Below, piece by piece: positions 1-10,506 of a stretch of 62,695 nt of DNA. The stretch spans positions 1 to 62,695 of the forward strand of contig NGZR01000013.1 of assembly GCA_002197995.1 (NCBI GenBank), read 5' to 3'. This DNA comes from Gaeumannomyces sp. JS-464 (taxonomy: Eukaryota > Ascomycota > Sordariomycetes > Magnaporthales > Magnaporthaceae). Each line of letters starts with the position of its first letter. Positions within the stretch are counted from its first letter, which is position 1. The notes under the pieces were generated by a model that ran no database searches, was not told the origin of the DNA, and was given only the letters and a program-made list of their open reading frames with translations. Both the position numbers and the translations under genes were made by a program.

Positions 1-559
1 CACGTACTGCACAGACCTACGTTCCACACACACCTCTTACACACGGACTTCCACGCACACACTACGTGACACACGACACACACGACTATACTACACCTAC
101 CTTACCCCGGCCACTGCCACTTTACTACTACTTTACACTTTTACACTTTACGTTACTACTACTTTTACTACGACACTACTACTACGACTTACGGACTACG
201 TACACACTACACACTACACATACACACTACACTACACTACAACACTGTTACACACCACACTACACACACTACACCCTTACACACGTTTACCCTACCTTGT
301 TTACTTGTCTACTTTTCACTTCTGTTACTTACGACTTACTACACTACTACTGCACCGTACGACACACACACTCTACACACTACTTTACGGCGTACCTTTT
401 ACTACACCACACCACTTACTTTACTGACACACTTTCTCGACTCTTTTTGACACTACACACTACTTTACCCTTTACTACACGGTTTACTTACTGTTTGACG
501 GTACACTACACCGACACTACGTACCTTTCACCTACCACACGCTACACACGCTTCCGCGG

Positions 560-945
560 CTTTACACTGTTACGACTGGACACACACTTTTACGCTTCTA
601 CACACGTACTCTTTACTTACACACACCTTCGACCTTTACGACACCTACTACCTTTCACCTCACTCTTTTTTCGTGTTTCTTCACGACTGTGACCTACCCT
701 ACACACACACACACCCCTGGTTTACCCTTTACGACACGCGCACCTCACACTACTACTTACCTTTTACGACTCTACCTACACGTACCCTCACTTTCCGCTT
801 TTACGTCGACGTACACTACACACACCTACACACCCTCTTACGACTACACACACACACCACGCACGACACCCCACCACTACACGTACTCACCCACGTTACA
901 CACGTACTTACACCTCACACCGACTACCACCACCCGGACCTTACC
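560..945 (-). CDS. GIY-YIG homing endonuclease ORF in cox1 intron (segment 1)
   Basis: Decoded - strand reads KKTGKSGVYRWVN, then LTGDTYVGSAV, then KRFSFYYST. This is the GIY...YIG-type nuclease core: the first tyrosine is in GVYRW, the second in TYVGSA, followed by the conserved Arg region. The frame ends near 590 in TSEETRKKMSES, a NUMOD3-like DNA-binding repeat, and then a stop. Such enzymes cut an intronless allele so that the intron can spread. The ORF is shorter than the usual 200-300 residues, and homopolymer errors break the frame, so its exact ends are uncertain. It may be a degenerate second copy beside the ORF upstream. Confidence 0.72.
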
Positions 946-999
946 CTGTTTTCTTTACACTACGCTACACCTGTTTACTCCTCACTACTGACACTACAC

Positions 1000-1860
1000 A
1001 CTTACCACACACGGACGTCGTACCTTACCTTTTACTTTTACCCACTCTTTACGACTGGTTTGTTACACACTACACTTTGCACGGTACGGACACACACCAC
1101 TACGCACACACCGTTACCACTACACTACTCTACACTGGCGACTTTACACACTACACGACCACCTGTCCGCTACTACTCACACACTACACACACTTTTACT
1201 TTGTACACGCGCTTACACACTACTACACACACTACACACTACACCCACGACTGACACACTACACACACTACTACGGCACGTACACGGACACCTACCTACG
1301 CTACCTACGACTCTACCACTTACACGACTTTGGTTTTACACACCTACTCACACTACACACTGTTGTTCTACACTGCTACCTACCTTGTTCTACACGACTT
1401 TCTCACTCCACTACACTACTACACACTACGTTACACCTTACACTGTTGTTACACACCACTACTTTACTTACACACTACACCGTACACACACCTCTACCGT
1501 GCTTTACGTTTTACACGTACTACGACACGGCACTACACACTACACGACACCTTACTTCACACCTACGCTACGGCTACGTTGACACTGACCCCACCACTAC
1601 TACCACTGTTACCACTCTACACACCTTTCTCACCACCACTACACCCCCTTTTTGCTTCTTGGTACACCTTTACACGACACTACACTACTCTACTTCTTAC
1701 ACACGGACTCCTGACACCTACACACCCTTACACCACTACTTTACTACTTTACTACACTCTTCACGGACTCTTTACTTACTCCTGACTTACTCACTTACTT
1801 ACTTGTTACCCTACTTGTTACGACACCACTTACTTACTTACTCGTTACTTTACTCTTACC
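1000..1860 (-). CDS. GIY-YIG endonuclease-like ORF, C-terminal part clear (segment 1)
   Basis: The part decoded with confidence is ALEQHLLDSLKPNLNVDL near 1,270-1,380, preceded by YGWEILEQV. This is the conserved C-terminal half of the GIY-YIG domain, where the glutamate of LEQ is catalytic in family members. It continues with a stretch of the NUMOD type (SKDGKIKV, YSYEDKQLA) near 960-1,050. The N-terminal GIY motif should lie near 1,500-1,650 but I could not read it cleanly, so it may be frameshifted or decayed. The ORF follows cox1 exon 1 directly, as intron ORFs read in phase with the exon often do. Confidence 0.6.
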
Positions 1861-1980
1861 CACGTTACTCACCCTTACCCTACCACCTCTGACGACTACT
1901 TACCACGACACGACACAACGGCACCACACGACACACTTGCGACTTTACACAACTTACACACTACTACACACTTACTTTCG

Positions 1981-2243
1981 ACCCACTACACACGACACTC
2001 ACTTACACTACTTGCGTGGGCACGTTACTTACTACCTACTTGTACTACACTTGACTTACTCTGCTACTGTACTTGTACCACCCTGGCCCACCTTACACTT
2101 CCACTTCTACACTTACACTACCACGACACACCGCTGTACCCTACACTACACACCCACGACACACACTACACTGCGACACTACTTACACACTACTCACACG
2201 TTCCTACTACTCTTTACGCGTTTGTCGACTACACACACTCACT
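1981..2243 (-). CDS. cox1: cox1 exon 1, cytochrome c oxidase subunit 1 N-terminus (segment 1)
   Basis: The decoded frame starts at an ATG (2,243) and gives LSTNAKDIGTWYLIF, then SGLLGTAFSVLIRM, LSGPGVQYIADNQLY and ITAHAILMI. This is the conserved N-terminus of COX1, with the first transmembrane helix and the start of the second. COX1 is the catalytic haem-copper subunit of complex IV in the inner mitochondrial membrane. TGA reads as Trp or another residue in this copy. The exon breaks after the MIFFMV region (better read in segment 2), which is a common group I insertion area. Only about 70 codons are present here; the rest lies beyond the left edge. Confidence 0.9.
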
Positions 2244-2279
2244 CTTTCTTTTCACACACTACGACACACTTGACACGAC

Positions 2280-2405
2280 TACGTACACTACACACGTACT
2301 TTTTTTCACTTACTACTGACGTTTCTTGCTTCGCACCACTACTTACTCACCCACTCACTTACTTACGACACTCACTTTTCGACGGCCACCTGCTACCTAC
2401 TCGTT
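2280..2405 (-). other. Short Ser/Asn-rich reading stretch upstream of cox1
   Basis: Decoded text gives SSSGLENDSNNDGDN between trnC and cox1. It recurs in segments 2 (about 32,940-33,060) and 3. I found no start or family match. It could be an upstream leader, an ORF relic or chance. Confidence 0.25.
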
Positions 2406-2591
2406 ACACTTGTACACACACACACACACACACGACACACACTACGTACACCACACTTTACACTTCACTTACACTACTGACTTTACACTTACACACTTAC
2501 ACACTTACGCACTACTACACTGTACACTACACGTACGCTTGACTACCTCGTGTACACACTACCGACACGCACCGACTGCTACCACACACAC

Positions 2592-2683
2592 GACTTACTG
2601 GACGGACACTCGACACCCTCTTACCTTACACGACTTTGCACACTCACACACGTGTACACACCCACTTTACCTTCACTACACTC
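2592..2683 (-). tRNA. trnC: tRNA, probable Cys(GCA) (segment 1)
   Basis: Decoded length is about 70 nt. The acceptor strands GATTATG and CATAATC pair perfectly. The D-arm reads GTAAATGGTTTAC, and the T-arm GAGG-TTCGATT-CCTC is canonical. The anticodon loop reads TTGCAAA, giving GCA. The anticodon stem (TTTGA/TCTTA) has two T-T mismatches in every pass, so the identity is less sure than the tRNA call. The gene precedes cox1 on the same strand. Confidence 0.7.
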
Positions 2684-3029
2684 TTACACACGTACCACGG
2701 TCTTTACACTTTACTACTTACCCTTTGTTTCCTGTACTTCACTTACTACTTCTTTACTTGGGTCTACTACGCTACTTTTACTGTGTACGCACCTTACACT
2801 TCTACTACCTACTTTACCCACCTTACGTACCCGCACACTTACCTACACTACGTACTACACACTACTACTACACTTACACACGTTACACTACACTGACCCT
2901 ACCACACCACTTACGTACCTTCTGTACCTTCTTCTACCTACTGACACACACTGTCTACCTTCTTACTTTCACTACGTACGCCACGCACCTACACACACCA
3001 ACACGACCACACACACACACGCACACTAC

Positions 3030-3665
3030 GACTTTACTTTTTTCGTTGACTGGTACACACCCGGACTCTCCACACACACGGCGCTTTACGTACGGTGGTT
3101 TTGGTTTACACTTTCACGGTTCACACCGGGTTCACGGACCCTACCACTGTCCTCCTACCCTCTGGTACGTTCTCACACGCACCCACTTTCACCCCCCTTT
3201 TACCCACTACACGGACCCTGGCACTTGGGACACACACCCACTGGTACTACGGTGGTTGTTGTGGTTGTGGCTGCTGACTCCACTTACACTACACTACTAC
3301 GTTACACACCACCCTACACACTACTACACTTACTCCACCACACGACTACACACTTACTACTACACACACTTACTTACGTACACACACTCACCACACGTTA
3401 CACACGTTACACCACTACTCCGCTACACCTTTTCACGGTACTACTTACTAACACACGCTACTTACACTACTGACCCCGGTGTTTCCGCACTGACCACACC
3501 TACTTACTTGCACACCTGCTACACACTTCACTCACGGACACACTACCGTTACTCGGACACACACACACTGCTGCTACGGACCTACGGCGTCACACTGTAC
3601 CTGTCTACTACACACTTTACTTACTTACTACTTCTACACACACTTTCACTGACACACACACACAC
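3030..3665 (-). CDS. Unrecognised membrane-anchored proline-rich ORF (segment 1)
   Basis: I do not recognise this ORF. Comparing the three passes gives, in order: a polar N-terminal part with TLTPSPSSIF, FPDEFSS and NNSCHAETPGHINSF; a segment PEKLADMLTLTCD; one strongly hydrophobic helix (NNFIIILSCGIIILLGG); and a proline-rich tail with QPQPQQPPIP, FPMPGPYGK, ELPEVGGHVGPEP and EIKPKPPTKAPFGDP. It probably ends at PSTKK followed by TAA. A Gly-codon run of three G in two of the three passes decides that stop. The length is about 150 codons. It lies between cox2 and trnC on the main coding strand. The base composition of the tail, richer in C and G, differs from its neighbours. It might be a plasmid-derived or lineage-specific mitochondrial ORF. 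Confidence 0.5.
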
Positions 3666-3846
3666 TTTTTTTTGACCACGTACTTCTACACACACACTGA
3701 CGTTGACGACACTTTACGTACTACACTACACGCACACACTGTTTACACACTACACGACACTTACTACACGGCGGGGTGGCTACACTACGCTTACTTTACC
3801 ACGACTACTACTCCACTCTACTCCACTTCGTGCTACCTACACTACA

Positions 3847-3902
3847 CGCACGCGTACGCACGCGTACGCACGCGTACGCACGCGTACTTACGTACGCACG
3901 CG
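3847..3902. repeat. 8-bp tandem repeat GCAGCGTA (segment 1)
   Basis: Raw text 'cgcacgcgta' in series decodes to about four head-to-tail GCAGCGTA units, followed by GTATTAGTAGCAG. The same array is at 31,405-31,465 and 38,928-38,985. It lies upstream of the proline-rich ORF. Confidence 0.85.
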
Positions 3903-3904
3903 TA

Positions 3905-4755
3905 CTTACGTACGCGACACGTACACGCACCGCACTACACACACGTACACGTACACGCTCTCTCTACCTACTACACACACACACTACCACTTGCCGTACG
4001 GGCACACACGACTACTTACACGCTACGACTACTTTACTACGTACACTTTACTGCCCCCCACTTCACCTCCGACACGGACACCACACTTACGTGACTTACT
4101 CACACCACACTCACTACTACACTACTACACTCTCCTTACGACACTACACGTTCTCTTACACTACTACACTACTACTCTTACACTACACTACTACCTTACA
4201 CACACTACTTTTACACTTCTACTACCTACACTACTACACAACACCACGACTACTCTACTACCTACGACGTACTACTACGACACTGACTACTTTACTTACT
4301 TCCTACTTCACTACCGACACGTACCGCTACCGACACACTACACGCGTACCTTCGTACTACACACGCACCAACACACTACACTACTACCACTTCTACGCTT
4401 TGTTACCTACCTTACACACTTACTCGACCCACTACACTACACGACCCTCTACACCACCTTACCACACACCTACTTACACTACCACACGTACCGCTACCAC
4501 ACACTACACGCACCTGTGCTTCGCTACGACCCGACTACTTACTTTTTACTTACCTACTTACACACTGTCACCTGTTACTACCTTACTACTTACTTTACTG
4601 TACGCGACACGCTACCTGCTTTCTTCACTACCTACACGTACCGCTTCGCTACGACACGTACCACGCACCGACACGTACACGCACCTCTACTTACCCACTT
4701 ACCCACTTACACACCACTACACTACTACTTACCACCTCACTACACTACTTTCTTA
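3905..4755. other. Spacer after cox2 with GC-rich palindromes
   Basis: No gene was recognised here. Several inverted motifs of the type GTACGCTACGAA and CTTCGCTAG stand out in AT-rich DNA near 4,315-4,375, 4,490-4,520 and 4,605-4,685. Mobile GC-rich hairpins of this kind are common in fungal mitochondrial spacers. Two short ATG-started stretches (4,261-4,310 and 4,381-4,440) look like chance. Confidence 0.6.
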
Positions 4756-4762
4756 CTTTACC

Positions 4763-4886
4763 CTACTTGTTCCACTTACACTCACGCTCACACACCTTTT
4801 CTACACTGACACACCTGACTTCTACTACACTACGGCACTACGACACCTGTGCACACACTTCCACCACGACTTTCACCTACCACTTG
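4763..4886 (-). CDS. cox2: cox2 last exon, Cu(A) site end and C-terminus (segment 1)
   Basis: The decoded frame reads QCSEICG, then HSSMPII, ESVSLEKF and ELWLMEQ, with a TAG stop at 4,763. CSEIC and the following His are copper ligands of the binuclear Cu(A) centre that accepts electrons from cytochrome c. The exon begins right at the Q codon, after a group I intron. TGA encodes Trp in the ELW part. The HSSM part is one codon off in this copy because of a run-length error. Length and ending agree with other fungal COX2 proteins. Confidence 0.93.
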
Positions 4887-7502
4887 CACACACTCTACCT
4901 TTACTACACTACACACTGACACACTTTACACTACCACTTACTCTACACACACACACACGACAGACGTACACACCCACACACCCCTACTGACACGTACCTA
5001 CCTTACTTTGACACACACACTCTACCTTTTCTTTACTACACGACACACACTACACTACACTTTTTACTACTACTTTTACCCACTCTCTTACGACCGCACG
5101 ACTTTACACACGTTTTTCTACTCCACACTCTTACTACTTTACACACGTACTCACACACGTACTTTACACCACGTACTCCACTACACTACCTACTCACACA
5201 CGTCTTTTTGTCACACACGACGGACTTTTCTCCTTTTACCTGACGACTACGCTTTACTTTTTTTTCACGACGCTTGCGCCTCCTGTTTACACGTACACGG
5301 TTCCACCCTCCTGACTGACACTACACGTACTACCTTTTTTACTTCACTCCACTACACTTACACACCCTACTACTTTTCACACACACCCCTCACGGCACAC
5401 ACGTACTGTACGACACTACTTTACCACTACACGACACACTTGTGACACACCACCTTTTCCACTTTACTTACTGTACTTTGGTTACACGGTGTCCCTTTTT
5501 ACTACACTTACACACCCTACACTCCTCTTACACACTACTTCACACTACCACACGACGGTTACACTGACACTCACACACGCTTACGACGTACCGGTTACTC
5601 TACCGTTACTTACACCTACACCGTGTTACCCTTTTTTACACTTTCTACACTTCACACCTGGACACTACCTCCTTCGGGTTCCTACACTACTACACACGCT
5701 TCCTTTCTTTCTGTTTGCACTTACCACTTACACTACACACTCTTTACACACGACACACTACTTACCTACGTCACACGCACGTGGGACACTACGGACTACG
5801 CTTACACTACACCACACGACACCTTACTTACACGGTACGGGTACACTTTACGACACTCTACCACTACCTTTTTACCTACGTTTCACGTACTGGACTTTTT
5901 ACACTACCTCTTTTTACACCTCTACTTCTTGACTTTACGCACTGACTACACTACACACGACGTACCTACCACTGTACACGGTCACTACACACCACTACTA
6001 CCACGCACTCACCCTTTTGACACGACTCCTGCGCTACACCACACCTCTTACGACGTACTTCACACGTTACACACTTCTTTACCTTACACTACACACTGAC
6101 TACTTGTTCTACACGACTTACACGGCGTCTTGACTACACCACACACCTTACTTACCTACTCTACACTTTACTACACACTTACTTACACCTTACACACACG
6201 CCTTTACGCCCGTCTTTACTACTACGTACACACGGTACACGACACTTTTCCACGCTACACACGGGTACGCTTACCGCACCCCTTTACACACGTACGTACA
6301 CTCCACACTCTACCGTCTTACGTACGACTTACGACTGACACCCTACCGTACTTTCTGCCCCGTGTCTTTACTGTACTACACCACTACTACTACCACCCTG
6401 ACGACACCCTTTACTACTGCACGACTTTACCCTGTTACACTTCACTCTACACGCTACACTCACACGACTCCACTACGGACTCTTGACTACCACGGACACG
6501 ACTCCACACTTCACACCACCCTTTACACCCTTTACACTACACTTCTTTTACACTTTCGACTTCACGTACACCACGACTACACACTTTTGACTTTACACTA
6601 CACACCTTTACTTGACTACACCCACACACTACACGTACGTGGGTACGCTTGCGCACCACCTACTTACACTACTGTTCCACTTGCTACACGGACCTCACGA
6701 CGCTACTTTGCTGCACGACGTTACACTTGACTCTACACTCGACACTACTTACGACTCTACACTTACACGCTACCTACCACGACACCCTGACCCCTACCAC
6801 CGTTTACTTACACACACTGTACGTGTTTACTTACACACTACCACTCTACCTTCTTTTACCGACTGCACACACTACTACACTACGTGTCTACCACGACACA
6901 CGACCACTGTGCTTTGCTTTTACTTACTGACTACACGTACTACACACACTTTACTTTACACACTACCTACGTTTACGCACACACCTACTTGTACGACACT
7001 TCCCTACACACACACTACACTTACGTTACCTTTACGCTTACGCACTACACGCACCACACCTACACTACTACACTTTACTTTACACACACACACACACTGA
7101 CACCACGTACTTACCTTTGTACCACCGGACTGCTCACTACTTCTTCTGCACCCCTTTCGGGTGGGGGCTGACCTACTACTCTTACACGCACTTACTTACT
7201 TACTACACTACACCACCTACACCCACCGTTTACGTCGACTGACACCTGTACTACCCTTGTACACGTTACTACCACTGGTACCTTGGCTGCGGACTTGCCC
7301 ACTTGACACTTACTACTACTCTTGACTTTTACCCACTACCCACCGACGTCACTTACTCTGTGCCGCACACGACTGTGTTACCCACCTCTTGTTTGGTTAC
7401 ACGACTACTCTTTACGGGGTTTCCCGCACACTTTGACTGGTTTTTACACTTACTACGGTTCACCTACTACACTCACTGGCCACACTGTACACACACTACA
7501 CG
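4886..7502 (-). mobile_element. cox2 group I intron 3 (segment 1)
   Basis: The intron sits between GVFYG and QCSEICG. The catalytic core is complete on the - strand: P-type AATTGCGGGAAACCCC (7,410-7,436), Q-type ATGGGCAATCCGCAGCC (7,283-7,303), R-type TTCATCGACTAAACG (7,228-7,247) and S-type AAGATATAGTC (7,168-7,183). This is the layout of a subgroup IB-like intron. A GIY-YIG ORF follows the core. The 3' part from 5,400 to 4,886 has protein-like stretches (DTVKYFDTLNIRLDRKTLN) that I could not assign. Confidence 0.88.
5400..6700 (-). CDS. GIY-YIG homing endonuclease in cox2 intron 3 (segment 1)
   Basis: A polar N-terminal part reads SVTESKLKELLKVKGVELD and then SLDELTGKSAYKG. The nuclease core has VYM (GIY position), GQKYVGSSNLLRRRLEYY (YIG and catalytic Arg), FKLEIYKLDSNKFV-like text and LEQYHLLSKEFNLNTLRV with the metal-binding Glu. 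A C-terminal DNA-binding half follows: VYDLTCSTLYYH, ELKRVLKIH, DNRTLSFDSLTSCIEYLRG (NUMOD1-like) and a last GKVFHNFLCKY. The total of about 300 codons is normal for the family. The enzyme would cut intronless cox2. Frameshifts come only from run-length noise. Confidence 0.87.
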
Positions 7503-7701
7503 ACCCACTACACACACACACCACTTCTCTACTTACACTACACAACACCACGACTACCTTGACTTTACACTCTTCCTGCACTACGGCACTCACCACTTTG
7601 ACTACCCTACACGACACGGGCACACGCACACACTGACGTGTACTACACCCCACGACTGTTACTACACTACACACTCTTACCACTGTGTTACGTTCTGGTA
7701 C
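7502..7701 (-). CDS. cox2: cox2 exon 3 (segment 1)
   Basis: The decoded frame gives ELTHVRFIITSG, IHSFACPSLGIKCDAY and AGRLNQVSVVINRE, ending in the VFYG region. It covers the beta-barrel part of COX2, including the first copper-ligand His (IHSF) and the Asp/Arg region that docks cytochrome c. CDAYPGRLNQ wording is typical of basidiomycete COX2. It is flanked by introns on both sides. Confidence 0.93.
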
Positions 7702-10091
7702 ACACTACACCACTGTACTTACACTTCTCTTTTACCCACTTACGACACGACTTACTACTACCTACACACACTACTACACACTCTTACGCTTTTACGACTA
7801 CTACACGCTGACGACTACTACACCGCCCCGTTTCCGACTACACCTTTTTTTTCCTGTCACACCGTACACACTCTACTCGACTCTACTTACTACACGACAC
7901 TTTACACTTTCGTTACACGTACACTACACACGCTACCGTTTACGACTTACACGTACACACTTACTGACACACACACTTTTACACTACGACTTACACACCT
8001 CTTCCTTTACTTCACTTGCGCACACGCGACCACGTTTTTACTTTTCACTACACTCTTACTTACACCCCCTCTGGACGTTACACACTGGTCCTTACTCTTT
8101 CACTTACACTTTACGCGACCTACTACCACTCACACTCTTTACACACTTACTCACACGTTTTACCCCTCGACACTTTTACTGACTTGTCACACACACACTT
8201 TACACTGACTTTTACACACACTTACTCCACTACACACTTTCTCTACCTCTACACACCTGCACCTTTACTTACTCTGACACCTACGTTACCACACTTTTCC
8301 ACCACGCCTACGGTACTGACGACTTACACTTTGACACTTACGTCTCTCACTCACCGACGACACTGTTGACGTTACTTTGGACACTACTTACACCTGACAC
8401 CTTGACACACCCACGACTACCACTGACGTTGACACGACTTTACTTTACCACGACACACACACACACACACACCCTTCACCCTGACTGTACACACTCCACG
8501 CTACACTCACTTCACCCACTCTGGACACTACGTTACTACTTACGCGACCCTCACGGTCTACACGACACACGGTACTTACTACTTCGGGACACTGCTGTCT
8601 TTACACGCTCTCTGACTACACCCTACACACTTCACACACGACACGCTCTTACTACCTACGACACTACGTTACACACACGTCCTTTTTCGGTACACTACTG
8701 CTCCTTTCGTACGCACTCACTCACTACACTTACTCTCTTTTCACACGACACGACTACACTCACGCACTACCTTCTGACGACACACTTACACACGGGTACT
8801 TTGTCACACACTGACTCACTTACCCTTTACCCACTTTGACTTTACTACGTACTTTACCCCTTACACACACCACTACACGCACTCTTTACCCTACACTTTA
8901 CCACTACTCCGTCCTACTACTCCCCTACACGTGACTTTCTACACTTTCACTTTACGACACGCCCTACTACTCCTTTTTACTGTACGTCCACACTTACACA
9001 CACTTCACGCACGACACACCTCTTCACACCCTGTTGGACCGTGTGGACACTCTTTACTACGACTTGACGACTACGACACACACCACACCCCTCTGCACTC
9101 GGTGACACACCCTGTGACCACACACTCACCGGGCTTACTACTTACGACTGGTTTGGGACTCTACCACCACACGACCGCGCTACTACTTTTCTTACCACCC
9201 TACACACGCACTACACTACACACACACACGACACTACTGTCGCACTTTTCTTTTGTTACGACACTACGGTACTACACTACTACCACTTACACTCCTACTA
9301 CACTACTTACTCACTGTTTTACACTCTTTTTTTACCCACTGACGACGACACTACTACTTACACCTCACCTTTTACGGTACTACACGCTACACACCACTAC
9401 ACGCCTCGTTTCCGACTTTTTACTACACTTTACTCTTGTTTACTTACTGCTTCCTACACTACTGCTTCACTACCTACACGACAACCACACGCACTACCTT
9501 CACTACGTACACACCACTACGCTTACCGACTACGCCACTACACTACACAACACGACTCACACACACGTATACCACACTACGGCTACTTACGACGTACCAC
9601 CCTTACCACCCACTACTACTCTACCCCTCACCTTTCTGACGGTACACTCGACGGTTTTACACCCTACACTACTACTGGCGACGTACGCCGTCTACCTCGT
9701 TGCTCTTTTACCACCACTTACGTTTACACTTGACTCTTTTGCTTACGTCCTTGCCTTGCACACACGCACTTCGTTGCACACACTACTTACACGACACGTC
9801 ACTGCTACACGTTACACGTCACACGTCACACGCTACACGACTACCTTCACACCTACACGACGGTGACTTTACGACTCCGCGACACCACTCCACTTTTACA
9901 CCTTTCACTTACACACTCTTACGACACTTGTTACCTACTACCCACACGTGACTTACGTTCGGCCCCTTTCCTTACCCCTTTTACGGTTACACACACGGTT
10001 ACGTACTTCTACACGCTCTTACGGACCTTACCCCGGACACTTTGACCTACCTTGACGACGCGACTTTACACGCTTGCTTACACGGCTTTTT
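7701..10091 (-). mobile_element. cox2 intron 2, LAGLIDADG-bearing (segment 1)
   Basis: It separates EVDNRV from ELTHVRF. Just inside the 5' end, the decoded text contains AATTCCGGGGTAAGTCC and then ACTAATCACTTGG, which resemble group I pairing segments, but I did not resolve a full core. Almost the whole element is taken by one LAGLIDADG ORF. A spacer of about 300 bases with TATCGGAAACGGGG (7,810-7,830) precedes the 3' splice site. Confidence 0.75.
7995..9730 (-). CDS. LAGLIDADG endonuclease in cox2 intron 2 (segment 1)
   Basis: It starts with VKEQRVDGYSPYIR, a leader seen in many fungal intron ORFs. The first LAGLIDADG helix is LVTGFTDAEGCFL, with GLHKKDIGLLNEI, HLGDIGRICKLGK, DHFDKYPLISQK and LNLGLSESLKTAFPN. 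The second helix is EWLAGFTSGEGFF, with QITQHSRDE, NHKIRG and KDKDHLTPEGLIRL, and the frame ends MNKGRV plus stop. Each helix ends in an acidic residue that would bind the catalytic metal. This is a full two-motif monomeric enzyme of about 400 codons. A palindrome TTGCGCAA lies inside the frame just before MNKGRV. Confidence 0.87.
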
Positions 10092-10272
10092 TACCTCTAC
10101 TTACTCCACCTTCTACACCACTTCTTACACTGTTCCTTCCTCTACACACTCTGACCTCACGGTACCTACTACTACACGACACTCACACACTTCTACCACA
10201 CTTCACTTACTCTGACACTTTACACACACACTCACGGGTACCTGGTACACGACTCACGTACTCACTTGGTGC
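10091..10272 (-). CDS. cox2: cox2 exon 2 (segment 1)
   Basis: The decoded frame reads HQWYWSYQYPDF, LNSDNE, EFDSYIVPESDLE and GTLRMLEVDNRV. QWYWSYQY is the aromatic strip of COX2 that carries electrons from Cu(A) towards haem a. Both tryptophans of that motif are written TGA, which fixes the genetic code. The exon starts at the His codon, directly after an AT-rich intron end. Confidence 0.94.
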
Positions 10273-10506
10273 TACTACTACTACTACTTTTACACTTTTA
10301 CACACTCACACGACACCTTACTCACCACTGACGACTTACACGACTTGACACCTTACACTCTTCACGGCCTTACTTTACACACACACGCACACGTTCTACT
10401 TACTACTACTACCCCCTACTACACTTACTACTACTACACTCTACCACACCTGTGCGACACGCTACGCTCGTTTTACCTCACCTTCCTTACACACACTTTA
10501 CCACGT

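Larger units (their letters stand above)
1..1981 (-). mobile_element. cox1 group I intron, 3' part beyond window (segment 1)
   Basis: The intron begins just after cox1 exon 1 and runs off the left edge. On the - strand the last 60 bases decode to TTTGCTGGAATCC followed by a pairing-like stretch, similar to the P element of a group I intron core. The intron carries two GIY-YIG ORFs. The 3' splice site and the next cox1 exon are outside the window. Confidence 0.7.

Noticed and set aside
3841..3960. CRISPR-like array from regularly spaced cgcacgcgta units
   Set aside because: Decoded, it is an 8-bp head-to-tail repeat with no spacers. Nothing like a Cas gene is present and the genome is mitochondrial.
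5100..5400. A separate gene in the 3' part of cox2 intron 3 (NIRLDRKTLN, GKIYKNYYF)
   Set aside because: It is protein-like but short, without start or family. It may be the tail of the GIY-YIG ORF or a relic, so I did not list it as its own gene.
8452..8475. Long (CA)n microsatellites such as the acacac runs
   Set aside because: After decoding they are plain A runs (poly-A on the written strand), and their length varies between passes as homopolymer noise does.
9721..9800. A tRNA-like stretch near TTGCTTAGTCCTTGCC
   Set aside because: No acceptor or T-arm pairing could be made. The interval is the leader of the LAGLIDADG ORF that begins with VKEQRVDG.
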